A model generated the notes under the pieces. That model was given only the letters and a program-made list of their open reading frames with translations, searched no databases and was not told where the DNA came from. The position numbers were made by a program, and so were the translations under genes. A DNA stretch of 50,103 nt from positions 1-50,103 of the forward strand of contig NZ_MTQP01000031.1 of NCBI RefSeq assembly GCF_001984175.1. The letters are read 5' to 3'. Source of the stretch: Saccharothrix sp. ALI-22-I. Lineage in GTDB: Bacteria; Actinomycetota; Actinomycetes; Mycobacteriales; Pseudonocardiaceae. Positions 41,148 to 49,986 of the stretch are shown here, piece after piece; the stretch's first letter is position 1, and the number at the start of each line of letters is the position of its first letter.

Positions 41148-44100
41148 CGACGTCCTCCGTGGAATCCGGGTCGAGCAGCAGGGCGCGCAGCCGTTCCAGC
41201 AACGTGCGCGCCTCGGGGCCGTCGATGACGGCGGGGTCGTGCAGGGCGGTCAGCCGCAGCCCGTCGCCCAGACGGCGGGCCACCACGAGCAGTTCCACCG
41301 GCAACTCGAAGCCGCGGCCGAGGAACTCCTCGTCGAACGGGTCGGTGCGGTGGACGCGGCAGTCGGCCAGGCGCAGACCGCGCACCGGTGGCAGCGACTC
41401 GACCGCGACGAACTGCGACTCGGTCATCACCGACATCAGGTCGGGCACCTCCTCGCACAGCGCGAGCAGGGGCACTTGGCCGTGCGCGAGCGCGTCCCGC
41501 ACCGTCGCGGCGGCCTTCGGCAGCACGGTGGCCAAGGTGCTGCCTCGCGGGACGTCCAGCCGGATCAGCATCGGGTTGAGCAGCAGGCCGATCATCCGGT
41601 CCAGGCCGGGCTCGTCCCGTGCCGCGTTCAACGTCAGCAGCCGCACGTCGTCGTCACCGGAGTCCTGCGCCCGCAGGCACGCGAGCCCGGCGACCACCGC
41701 GGAGAACAACGTCGCACCGTGCCGGCGGGCGCGTTCCAGCAGCGCGGACGTCTCGTCCACGCCGAGGTCGACGCTGCACAGCCGGGTGGATCCGGGCGTC
41801 ACCTCGTCGTCGGACAGCCGGATGGGCTTGGCGCCGTCGGCCTGGCTGCCCCAGTAGCGCAACGCCGTCCGGTAGGGCTCCGCTTCACGCCAGGCCACGT
41901 CCACGAAGAACGTCCGGTCGACGCCGTGCACCAGCTGCTCGTAGCTCGGCGGCGATTCCAGCGCTGGCTCCCGGCCCGCGCGGCCCGCGTTGTAGAGCTC
42001 CTCCAGCTCCCGTTCCAGCACGTCGATGGACCACCCGTCGGCCACCATGTGGTGCACCCGCAGGACGAGCAGGTGCTCGGTGTCCGACGCGCTGGTCAGC
42101 TCGGCGGTGAACACCTCGCCGGTGGCCGGGTCCAGGGCGCGCTGCGCGTCGTTCCGGGCGGCCTCGCGGAGCGCCTGGTCGGCGTCTACGGCGGGCACCC
42201 GGTGCACCGACAGGACGTCACGGCAGGACGGCTGCACCAGCTGGGTGCCCTCCGAGGCCTCCAGCAGCACCCGCGTGCGCAACGCCTCGTGCCGCCGGAC
42301 CAGCGTGTCGATCGCCGTGTGCAGGGCGTCCACGTCCAACGGGCCGGAGATGCGGTAGTGCACCGGCAGCGCGAAGTCCGGGTGCCGCGACCCGCCCGGC
42401 CGCTGGTAGTGGTCCAGGAACCAGAACGCGGTTTGCGCGCTGGTGAGTGGCAGCGTGCCGCCGCTCCCGGTGACGGCGGTCGGGGCCGACCTCGGTGCGG
42501 CGTCCTCGACCAGCCGGGCCAGCGCGCGGACCGTGGGTGCGGCGAACAACGCGCCCGCCGGCAGTGCCACGTCCAGCCGCTCGGTCAGCCGCACGCCGCA
42601 GTTCGCCGCCAGCAGGGAGTCACCGCCCAGCTCGACGAAGTCGTCGTCCAGGCCGATCCGGTCCAGCCCCAGCACGGCGCACCAGACCTCGGCGACGGCC
42701 ACCTCCGTCGCGGTGCGCGGTGCGGCGAACGGGGTGTCCAACTCGGGGCGGTCCTGGCCGGGCGCGGGCAGCGCCGCGACGTCGACCTTGCCGTGCGTGG
42801 TGGTGGGCAGTTCGGTCAGCACGACGTACGCGCCCGGCCGTTCGTGCGGCACCAGTTCGGTTTCGGCGTGCCTGCGCAGCCTGGGCACCAACGCGGCGCG
42901 TAGCGAGCTGACACCGCGCTTGCGCAGCGGATCGGTGGTGAGTGCGTCCGTGGCCGCCCCGGTGGTGGGGAACCGTGGAAGGACGGCGCGCGCTGTGCTG
43001 TGGGCGATGAGTGCGACGTCGAACGCGCCACCGTCCCACGCGTCGGCGCGACTCAGGTGGCAGGTGTAACCGTGTTCCTCGGCCAGTTCGAAGAAGATCT
43101 CCGGGTGCACGGCTGTCGGATCGGACGACGCCGCCAGGTCACGCAGTTCGGCCGTCGTGCCGTCGAACCCGGAGCGGAGCGCCTGGGCGGCGGCGGTGAT
43201 GCCCGCGGTGCGGGCGCTGAGCACCCGTCGCAGCCCCACGGCCTCCGGTCGGGTCGCCAGCAGGGCCTTCAGGTCGTCGGGACCGGACCACTCCAGCCAG
43301 CCCTCGATCTCGACGAGTTCGACGGCCGGGTCGGTGTGCACCACGGCGTCGAACCGGAAGTCGGTCATCTCGTTGCGGTGCCACCCTCGGCGCGGCCGGA
43401 CCTCGACGTGCGTGCCGGGCAGCCGCGACGGGAGGGCGGCGAACCAGCGCGGATCCACCAGGAGCTGCGCTTCGTCCTGCACCCGCCTGGCCACCCGTGA
43501 CGCGATGACGTCGGCGGGGGTGTCGCGCGCGGACCGGGCCAGCACGACGGCGGTGTGGAACTCCCACAGCAGCGAGAGGTCCCGGATGTCGCCGATGATC
43601 ACCCGCCCGGTGCGGCCGGCCGCCGCGATCGCGCCGCGAACCGTCCGGTCGAGGTAGTCGGCGCTCGGGAAGTACTGGCTGACCGAGTTGGACACGACGA
43701 GGTCGAAACCGTCGCCCGCGAAGTCCGCGACATCGCTCGCTTCGCCTCGCCGCAACTCGACCTGGCTCAACCCTGCCGAGTCCACCGCGTGCCGCAGCCC
43801 CTCCAGCGTCCGTTCGGACACGTCCACGCCGACGTAGCGCTCGGCGTGCGGTGCGACCCGCAGCAGTGGCAGCCCGGTGCCGCAGCCCAAGTCCAGCACC
43901 GTGCGGTGCGGGCCTTCCCGGAGCAGCCGGGCCGTGTGGTCCACCCACTCGGCCATATCGTCGTCCGGCAACGGGCGGCCGGTGTAACTGCTGGTCCAGC
44001 CACTGGTGTCGAAATCGGTGCCGGTGGCGGCGGCGCCTGCGGCGACTTCGTCGACGACCTGTGCCCAGGTGTCGCGGATATCGTCCTCGACGGCGCGGGC

Positions 44101-45435
44101 GTCGGTGGTCGGCACGACGTAGGCGGTGAGCACCTTGCCCTCGGTGTTCGGGCGGTCCCGCAGCGCCAGCACGACGTCCGCGACGCCTTCCGCGTCCGCG
44201 AGCCGGGCGCGCACGCCGGCCAGATCGACCCGGTGACCCCGGATCTTGACCTGCTCGTCCAGCCTGCCCACGACCTCCAGCCGTCCGTCGGGGCGCAGCC
44301 GGCCGCGATCGCCGGTCCGGTACATCCGGTGGCCGGAGGGGTGCGCCACGAACCGCCGCGCGGTCAGCTCCTCGTCACCGAGGTAGCCGTCCGCCAACTG
44401 GTCACCGGTGACGCACAGCTCGCCGACCTCGCCGGTCGGGAGCGGGGTGCCATCCGGTGCGACGACCAGCACCTCGACGTTCGCGATCGGGGTCCCGATC
44501 GTCACGTCCTCGTCCGGCCGCAACACCGCGCTGGTGCACCACACGGCCGCCTCGGTCGGGCCGTACTCGTTGACCAGCTCGACACCCGGCAACGTGGCGT
44601 GGTGCCGCCGCACCAGGCTCTCCGGGCACGCCTCCCCGGCCACGACGACGTGCCGGACACCGGTGTGGACTTCACCCAGTCCGTCCAGCACCTGGTGGTA
44701 CAGCGTGGGCGTGAGCAGCGTGTGGGACACCCCGGCGGCCGGGTCGGTCAGCACGCGCCGCAACTCGGCCACGAGCGCCACCGGGTTCGGCGGGGCGAGC
44801 ACCAGGGTGCCGCCCTGGCCGAGCGTCCACCACAGACCGGCCATGGACGAGTCGAAGGTCATCGGGGACACCAGCAGGAATCCGGTGACCAGCTCCGGGT
44901 AGCGGTGCCACCGGGCCATGGTCGAGTGGGCGATGGCCCGGTGCGACACCAGCACCGGTTTCGGCGTGCCCGACGAGCCCGAGGTGTGGATGACGTACGC
45001 GCCGCTCGACGGCTCCACCCGCACCAGTGGCACGTCGGCCGGGCTCTCCCGCACCGCCTCGGTGAGGTGGACGGTCGTCAGCTCGTGCGTCGAGCCCACG
45101 ACGTGGCGGGGCGCGATCGTGGCGAGCATGTCGCGCAGGACGGCGGTCGGGTACTCCGCGTCGACCGGCACGTACACCGCGCCGGCGGCCATGATGCCGA
45201 CCTGGGCGACGACGGCGTCCACTCCGCGCGGCAGGGTGCTCACCACCCGGTCACCGGGAACGCAGCCCAGCCGCAGCAGGTGGTTGGCCAGGCGGTGGGC
45301 CGAGTCGACCAACTCGCGGTAGGTCATCGTGCGCCCGCCTTCGCGCAGCGCGATCCGATCCGGTTCGCGGGCGGCGGACTGCCGGAGCAGGTCCGGCAAC
45401 GAGACGAAGTCGAACGTGACATCGGGATCGGTCAT
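41128..45435 (-). CDS. NRPS: A domain with embedded N-methyltransferase, PCP, terminal C
   Basis: 1435 aa, ATG at 45435 overlapping the previous stop (ATGA). Adenylation domain about 20-430: IHTSGSSGTPKPVLVSH, NEYGPTEAAVWC, YRTGDRGRLRPDG. A methyltransferase (about 460-800) is inserted between A8 and A10: VLDLGCGTGLPLLRVAPHAE, VSNSVSQYFPSADYL, GDIRDLSLLWEFHTAV, the signature of NRPS N-methyltransferases. A10 is TTTHGKVDVAAL (about 885). PCP FVELGGDSLLAAN (about 940). The C domain (about 990-1420) has active site HHMVADGWS. By manual alignment the specificity residues are D-S-A-L-V-A-E-V-W: the Asp suggests an alpha-amino acid, but the identity is not assignable. There is no thioesterase. The enzyme should load and N-methylate one residue; its final C domain then joins it to a separate nucleophile or carrier. 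Confidence 0.9.
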   Translation of the reverse strand: MTDPDVTFDFVSLPDLLRQSAAREPDRIALREGGRTMTYRELVDSAHRLANHLLRLGCVPGDRVVSTLPRGVDAVVAQVGIMAAGAVYVPVDAEYPTAVLRDMLATIAPRHVVGSTHELTTVHLTEAVRESPADVPLVRVEPSSGAYVIHTSGSSGTPKPVLVSHRAIAHSTMARWHRYPELVTGFLLVSPMTFDSSMAGLWWTLGQGGTLVLAPPNPVALVAELRRVLTDPAAGVSHTLLTPTLYHQVLDGLGEVHTGVRHVVVAGEACPESLVRRHHATLPGVELVNEYGPTEAAVWCTSAVLRPDEDVTIGTPIANVEVLVVAPDGTPLPTGEVGELCVTGDQLADGYLGDEELTARRFVAHPSGHRMYRTGDRGRLRPDGRLEVVGRLDEQVKIRGHRVDLAGVRARLADAEGVADVVLALRDRPNTEGKVLTAYVVPTTDARAVEDDIRDTWAQVVDEVAAGAAATGTDFDTSGWTSSYTGRPLPDDDMAEWVDHTARLLREGPHRTVLDLGCGTGLPLLRVAPHAERYVGVDVSERTLEGLRHAVDSAGLSQVELRRGEASDVADFAGDGFDLVVSNSVSQYFPSADYLDRTVRGAIAAAGRTGRVIIGDIRDLSLLWEFHTAVVLARSARDTPADVIASRVARRVQDEAQLLVDPRWFAALPSRLPGTHVEVRPRRGWHRNEMTDFRFDAVVHTDPAVELVEIEGWLEWSGPDDLKALLATRPEAVGLRRVLSARTAGITAAAQALRSGFDGTTAELRDLAASSDPTAVHPEIFFELAEEHGYTCHLSRADAWDGGAFDVALIAHSTARAVLPRFPTTGAATDALTTDPLRKRGVSSLRAALVPRLRRHAETELVPHERPGAYVVLTELPTTTHGKVDVAALPAPGQDRPELDTPFAAPRTATEVAVAEVWCAVLGLDRIGLDDDFVELGGDSLLAANCGVRLTERLDVALPAGALFAAPTVRALARLVEDAAPRSAPTAVTGSGGTLPLTSAQTAFWFLDHYQRPGGSRHPDFALPVHYRISGPLDVDALHTAIDTLVRRHEALRTRVLLEASEGTQLVQPSCRDVLSVHRVPAVDADQALREAARNDAQRALDPATGEVFTAELTSASDTEHLLVLRVHHMVADGWSIDVLERELEELYNAGRAGREPALESPPSYEQLVHGVDRTFFVDVAWREAEPYRTALRYWGSQADGAKPIRLSDDEVTPGSTRLCSVDLGVDETSALLERARRHGATLFSAVVAGLACLRAQDSGDDDVRLLTLNAARDEPGLDRMIGLLLNPMLIRLDVPRGSTLATVLPKAAATVRDALAHGQVPLLALCEEVPDLMSVMTESQFVAVESLPPVRGLRLADCRVHRTDPFDEEFLGRGFELPVELLVVARRLGDGLRLTALHDPAVIDGPEARTLLERLRALLLDPDSTEDVDEPVGA

Positions 45436-46574
45436 CGGGTTGTCCCGTGGGCGTGGTGGGCGGAGGTGATCACGGCGGCGGCACGTCCGACGCGCTTGGC
45501 TTCCCGTCCGTGCTCGCGGATGTCGCCCTGGAGCGACGGCGCTCCGACGACGAACAGGCCGGGAGCACCGGGGATCGGGCCGCCCCAGCGGACCGGCGTG
45601 CCGTTGTCGGTCAACACGTCGAGGTCGCCCAGCAGGGCGGGGAAGGACGGGCGGTAGCCGATGGCGAGCACCACGGCGTCGGGACGCAGCACGGTGCCGT
45701 CACTCAACCGGACCTCGTTGCCGGTGGCGGTCTCGGTTGCCGTCACGACCTGGATCTGGTGCCGGCGCACCGCGCGCGCGAACCCGCGTTCCGCGACCGG
45801 CGCCATGCCCGTCTCGCGGAACCGCGTGTGCGAGCCGACCTCGGGCTGACCCAGGCCCAACCGTGCCAGGTCCCGGTAGAGCGACCAGTGGGTGCTCAGG
45901 CCGGCGGCGTTCCACACCGCGTCCGGCAGCCCGGCCCCCAACACGCTCATGCGGTGCGTGGACACCCCAAGGGTGCTGGTGGGCACCAGCAGGGGAGAGG
46001 TCCGCACGGACAGCCGGATGTCGCGGGCGTGTCCGATGAGGTCGGTGGCGATCTCGGTCGCCGAGTTGCCCGAACCGACGACGAGGACGTCCTTGCCCGC
46101 GAACGGCTCCGGCTCGCGGTAATCCGCCGAGTGCAGGATCTCGCCGGTGAACCCGGCGGCCCAGGAGGGGAGCACCGGCACGGCCGCGTTACCGGTCGCG
46201 ACGACCACGACATCGGCTCGCAACTGCTGTTCCGCGGTGTCGACCAGCCACGCGGTACCGGCGTCACGCGTGACTGCCGTAGCGGGTGTCGAGATCAGCA
46301 CGTCGAGGTCGTGGTGCTCGGCGTAGGAGCGCAGGTAGTCGGCGAACGTCCCACCGGAGAGCCAATTCCCGTGGTGGCGGGGGATCGGCAGCCCCGGCAG
46401 GGCGGACAGCGCGCGCAGCGTGTTGAGGCGCAGGCTGCGGTAACGGTTGCGCCAGCGGTGGCCGACGTGTTCCCCGGCTTCCAGGACGGTGACAGCGAAA
46501 CCGAGTCGGCCCAGTTCCGCAGCGGAGGCCAAGCCCGCCGACCCTGCCCCGATGACCACTGCCCGGCCGGTCAT
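45432..46574 (-). CDS. Flavin-containing monooxygenase
   Basis: 380 aa. FAD motif VVIGAGSAGLASAAELGRLG, the FMO identifier FTGEILHSADYREP (FxGxxxHxxxY), the NADPH motif VLVVGSGNSATEIATDL, and a late ATG-type segment LAIGYRPSFPALLG. FMO-type enzymes hydroxylate nitrogen or sulfur, or carry out Baeyer-Villiger oxidation. It overlaps the upstream reductase and downstream NRPS genes by four bases each (ATGA), so it is made in step with them. N-oxidation of an amine or imine formed after reductive release is one possible role. The substrate cannot be inferred further. Confidence 0.9.
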   Translation of the reverse strand: MTGRAVVIGAGSAGLASAAELGRLGFAVTVLEAGEHVGHRWRNRYRSLRLNTLRALSALPGLPIPRHHGNWLSGGTFADYLRSYAEHHDLDVLISTPATAVTRDAGTAWLVDTAEQQLRADVVVVATGNAAVPVLPSWAAGFTGEILHSADYREPEPFAGKDVLVVGSGNSATEIATDLIGHARDIRLSVRTSPLLVPTSTLGVSTHRMSVLGAGLPDAVWNAAGLSTHWSLYRDLARLGLGQPEVGSHTRFRETGMAPVAERGFARAVRRHQIQVVTATETATGNEVRLSDGTVLRPDAVVLAIGYRPSFPALLGDLDVLTDNGTPVRWGGPIPGAPGLFVVGAPSLQGDIREHGREAKRVGRAAAVITSAHHAHGTTR

Positions 46575-47671
46575 GCCGACCTCCGCATCGTCGCGGCCTC
46601 CGGGAGCGCGACGCAGCGCCGCAGGTGCTCACGGTCGATCATGGCCGGCCGGGGCAGGTCCGGCAGCAGCGTTCGGGTCGCGGACGCGTCGAAGTTCCGC
46701 CGGTGGTAGAGGTAGGGCAGGAAACCCGCGGCACGCCGCTGGAACCACTCCTCGGCTTCGGTCGGCTCGGCCGGCGCGGCGGGCATCATCCGCAACCGGA
46801 CCTTCGAGACGTCCTCGAGAGCGGCCGAGATGGTCCGCACCGCGACGTCGTGGTCGTGCACGACGTGCGCCGTCCGAACGCCGTCACGAATCCGTTCGCC
46901 CAGCAGCAGCATCGCCTTCGCCGCCCAGTCGACCTGCAAGAGGTTGAGGTGCGCCCGGGGATCGGCGCCCACGCGCACGACCACCCGGGGTTCGGCGGTG
47001 GAGGAGCGTTCGAGGACACGTCCGATGATCCGGCTGACGGTGCGCAGCGTGTGCTCCGGCAATGCCGCGATCGGACCGTCACCGGGAATGAGGATGCTCG
47101 GCCGCAGCACGAGTGCGGAACGGTCGTGCTGCTCGGCCCAGCGCCGGACCGAACCCTCGGCGGTGTGCTTGGACCGCTCGTAGTTGTTCTCGAACTCGGT
47201 GGCGGCGGCGCTGTCGGCCTCGGTCACGGCACCGCGTCGGGTGCGGCCGGCCACGAACGCCGTGCTCACGTGGCGGAACAGCGCATCGCGCGGCATCATG
47301 GCGGCCAGGGCCAGCACGTTCTCCGTGCCGTTCACGTTGGACTGCCAGACGTGGTCGTCCCGGCCGTCGAGCACCACCGACGCCGCGACGTGCCACAACT
47401 CCTCGGCGCCGGCGGCCAGCGCGCGCAGCTCGCCGGCGGGCAGGCCCAGGCCGGGGAGCCGCACGTCCACCTCGACGATCTCCAGCAGCCGTTCCAGCGG
47501 GGACGCCAGGTGGTCCCGCAGGCCGGTGGCGTCGAGGAAACGCGTGACGCGCTCACCGGCCGGAGTGGTGCCCGCGTGGGCCAGGAGGGTCACGTGGCGT
47601 CCGGCGCGCAGGTTCTCGCCCAGCAGGTGTAAGCCCAGGAAACCGGTGCCACCGGTCATCAACAACGACAT
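46571..47671 (-). CDS. Stand-alone thioester-reductase-like SDR
   Basis: 366 aa, ATG at 47671 with GGGGGA upstream. Extended short-chain dehydrogenase of the thioester-reductase/male-sterility group (NAD_binding_4): LLMTGGTGFLGLHLLGENLR at the N-terminus, VDVRLPGLGLP, VNGTENVLALAAMMPRD, catalytic Tyr and Lys in NYERSKHTAEGSV and LVLRPSILIPGDGPI. NRPS-linked members reduce a carrier-bound thioester to an aldehyde or alcohol. Here it is not fused to a carrier, but it is the first gene of the NRPS operon (ATGA overlap with the FMO). The NRPS lacks a thioesterase, so reductive release is plausible. A plain epimerase or dehydrogenase role cannot be excluded. Confidence 0.82.
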   Translation of the reverse strand: MSLLMTGGTGFLGLHLLGENLRAGRHVTLLAHAGTTPAGERVTRFLDATGLRDHLASPLERLLEIVEVDVRLPGLGLPAGELRALAAGAEELWHVAASVVLDGRDDHVWQSNVNGTENVLALAAMMPRDALFRHVSTAFVAGRTRRGAVTEADSAAATEFENNYERSKHTAEGSVRRWAEQHDRSALVLRPSILIPGDGPIAALPEHTLRTVSRIIGRVLERSSTAEPRVVVRVGADPRAHLNLLQVDWAAKAMLLLGERIRDGVRTAHVVHDHDVAVRTISAALEDVSKVRLRMMPAAPAEPTEAEEWFQRRAAGFLPYLYHRRNFDASATRTLLPDLPRPAMIDREHLRRCVALPEAATMRRSA

Positions 47672-47866
47672 GCGGAAACATCCCCCAGTTGGCGGCTTTT
47701 CAATAACTCGAACACCACAGTTCGGGTTCTGAGTACCCTACCGCCGTAGGGCAGTCAAGGCTTGTCCACCAGGTCGCGTCTCGACAGACTTGGCCCGCCT
47801 CGACGACAGAAGTTGTCACACCGGTACAAAAGCGACCGATCAAGGGTACTCAGGGGGAGACGTGGT
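47672..47866. promoter_or_regulatory. Divergent promoter region with mirrored GAGTACCCT sites
   Basis: gagtaccct (47731-47739) on one side and its exact reverse complement agggtactc (47843-47851) on the other flank the region between the reductase operon and the amidohydrolase gene. The first overlaps a perfect hairpin, ccctac (47736-47741) with gtaggg (47746-47751). One site lies about 60 bp before the reductase ATG and the other about 15 bp before the amidohydrolase ATG. The pair looks like a shared operator set; the TetR protein at 49374 is a candidate ligand. Confidence 0.55.
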
Positions 47867-49360
47867 ATGAGCGATTCCGATGGCGGCATTGGCAATCCTG
47901 ATGGCAGGGCCACGCTGGTCCGAGGCGGCTACGTGCACACCGCCGACGCCGCGGACCGCCTCCACCCGGTCGGATCGGTGTTGGCGCTGGGCGGCCGGAT
48001 CGTCGCGGTCGGCGACGTGGCCGAGGTGGACGCGGTGGCCACCGGCCTGACGGCCGAGGTGCGGACGGTCGACGCGGGCGGCATGATGGTCCTGCCGGGA
48101 CTGGTCAACGGGCACTGGCACGAGATGTTCGCGTCCCGGGTCGCGTTCCGCGGCGCGCTGCGCCCACCATCCGATGTGGACGACGAACCCGGATTCCTGG
48201 CTCGCGGCGGCGCCATGACGCAGGTCTCCGCGGCCTTCGACTCCTTCAACGACATGATCGCAGGCCTCACCGGGGAAGAAGCGGTGGCCATCGCCCGCTA
48301 CTCCCTGTGGACCCAGTTGCGCACCGGCGCGACCACGTTGGGCGACACCGGTTCGCTGAACCGGCCGGACGCGATGATCGCCGCGGCCGGCGACCTGGGC
48401 ATCCGCCTGTCCGTGAGCACCTGGGCGGCCGACGCGGTGTGCGCGCCGGGGGAGCAGCGGTACCGGCGTACCCGCGACACCGACCGAGTGTTGGCCGACC
48501 TGGAAGCCCTGCTGAGCGCTCCACCGCGTGAACGGGTCCGCGTGCGGCCCTCGGCACTCTACGTCGCGAACATGTCCGACGAACTGGGACGGGGACTGGC
48601 CGACCTGGTCGGCCGCTACGACACCCGGTTCGCCACGCACGTCGCCGCGCTGCGCAACGAATCCGACGTGGTCCGCGCCTACTACGGCGCCACGCCCGTG
48701 CGGCGGCTCGCGGACCTCGGCCTGCTGTCGGACCGGCTGATGGCGGTGCACTGCGCGTTCGTCGACGACGAGGAGCGCAAACTGCTGCTGGACGCACGCG
48801 CGCACATCAGCCAATCGCCGGCGAAGTACGGCCCGAGCGGCGAGTCCAGCCTCAGCGAGACCAGGGTGATCTCCGACCTCGCGGAGTCCGGGTTGGACGT
48901 CTCGTTGTCGACGGACGCGGGCCCGTACCCGCTCGGGGGTATGCCCGAGGCGATGCGCGCGGCCTGGCAGATGCACAACGAGATGGCGGCGGACAACACC
49001 CGCGTCCGACCCAGCGGGGCGCTGGCCATGGCCACCCGGATCGCGGCCCGCGGGCTCGGCTGGGACGACGAGGTCGGCTCCCTGGAGGTGGGCAAGCAGG
49101 CGGACCTGGTCCTGGTGCCGACCACCGACTGGCGCTACCTGCTCAACCCGCGCCCGCTGGAGGCATTCCTGACCCTCGGCGGCTCGATCGACGTCGACAC
49201 CGTCATCGTCGGCGGCGACGTGTTGGTCCAGGGCGGCCGGTCCACCACGCTGGATGAAACCGAGTTGGAGCGCGAGTACCTGGCGGCGCTGCGCTCGTAC
49301 TCCGGACGTCACCTCCGCATCCCGGAGGAAGCCCTCCGGCGGGTGTTCGACGCCTTGTGA
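47867..49360 (+). CDS. Amidohydrolase (TrzN/AtzB-like), possible ring-forming enzyme
   Basis: 497 aa, ATG at 47867 with GGGGGAGA upstream; the open frame continues to 47762 without a binding site. Metal-dependent amidohydrolase of the guanine deaminase and chlorohydrolase group: N-terminal beta-sandwich (ATLVRGGYVHTADAADRLHP), HxH metal motif PGLVNGHWHEMF (His83, His85), DTRFATHVAALRNE, LMAVHCAFVDDEE, and the catalytic Asp in VSLSTDAGPYPLGGM. The C-terminus closes the sandwich (EVGSLEVGKQADLVLVP). Amidohydrolases of this superfamily form the benzoxazole ring in nataxazole- and caboxamycin-type clusters, which also use 3-hydroxyanthranilate, so cyclisation rather than hydrolysis is a reasonable proposal. 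Hydrolysis of an ester, amide or amine remains possible. Confidence 0.85.
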   Translation: MSDSDGGIGNPDGRATLVRGGYVHTADAADRLHPVGSVLALGGRIVAVGDVAEVDAVATGLTAEVRTVDAGGMMVLPGLVNGHWHEMFASRVAFRGALRPPSDVDDEPGFLARGGAMTQVSAAFDSFNDMIAGLTGEEAVAIARYSLWTQLRTGATTLGDTGSLNRPDAMIAAAGDLGIRLSVSTWAADAVCAPGEQRYRRTRDTDRVLADLEALLSAPPRERVRVRPSALYVANMSDELGRGLADLVGRYDTRFATHVAALRNESDVVRAYYGATPVRRLADLGLLSDRLMAVHCAFVDDEERKLLLDARAHISQSPAKYGPSGESSLSETRVISDLAESGLDVSLSTDAGPYPLGGMPEAMRAAWQMHNEMAADNTRVRPSGALAMATRIAARGLGWDDEVGSLEVGKQADLVLVPTTDWRYLLNPRPLEAFLTLGGSIDVDTVIVGGDVLVQGGRSTTLDETELEREYLAALRSYSGRHLRIPEEALRRVFDAL

Positions 49361-49373
49361 CTCGCCTTGCGAC

Positions 49374-49976
49374 TCACTGTGGGGACTTGGTGATCGCGGC
49401 GCGCAACGTCCGGTCCAGGGCGTCGGCCGCCTCGGCGGAGCTCATCCGGCCCTCGGTGACTTCGAGTGCGGCGGAGTGGACGAGGCTGTAGAAGATCGTC
49501 ACGATCCACTCCGCGCCCAGGTCGTCGCGGAACGTCCCCTCGGCCTGGCCGCGCACGACGAGCCGGGCTATCCGGTCCAGGGTCAGCCGGTGGGTGCCGC
49601 GAAGCTCCTGCGGCGTGAGGACTTCCGCGGCCAGCATCAGGTTGCGGTACCGGCCCAGCACGTCCCACGACGAGCGCACGATCTGCGACAGCACCTCGTC
49701 GGCGGGCCCGTCGTCGACCGCGGCCAACGCCCGGTCGGCTTCGGCCACCGCGCTGTCCAGCACCCTGACCAGCAGTTCCTCCCGGGTCGGGAAGTGGGTG
49801 TAGAGGGTGACCCGGCTGACGCCGGCTGCCTGCGCGATGGACGTCATGCTCACATCCGGTCGTTCGGTGAAGCAGGCCAGCCCCGCGCGGACGATGGCTT
49901 CGATGTTCCGCTCGGCGTCGGCCCGGCGCGGACGAGCCCGCCGAACCGACTCCGTGCGTGGTGGGTCCGTCGTCAT
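49374..49976 (-). CDS. TetR-family repressor
   Basis: 200 aa, ATG at 49976. The N-terminal helix-turn-helix is typical (NIEAIVRAGLACFTERP, SMTSIAQAAGVSRVTLYTHF), followed by a helical ligand-binding domain (WDVLGRYRNLMLAAEVLTPQ, DDLGAEWIVTIFYSLVHSAA). It lies 10 bp after an MFS transporter gene on the same strand, the usual layout of a product-sensing efflux control pair. It could also act at the mirrored sites at 47731 and 47843. It converges with the amidohydrolase gene, 13 bp apart. Confidence 0.9.
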   Translation of the reverse strand: MTTDPPRTESVRRARPRRADAERNIEAIVRAGLACFTERPDVSMTSIAQAAGVSRVTLYTHFPTREELLVRVLDSAVAEADRALAAVDDGPADEVLSQIVRSSWDVLGRYRNLMLAAEVLTPQELRGTHRLTLDRIARLVVRGQAEGTFRDDLGAEWIVTIFYSLVHSAALEVTEGRMSSAEAADALDRTLRAAITKSPQ

Positions 49977-49986
49977 CTTCGGCGGG

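Noticed and set aside
43555..45657. A 700-codon plus-strand frame opposite the NRPS adenylation region
   Set aside because: Antisense shadow; the minus-strand A and methyltransferase motifs are clear and collinear.
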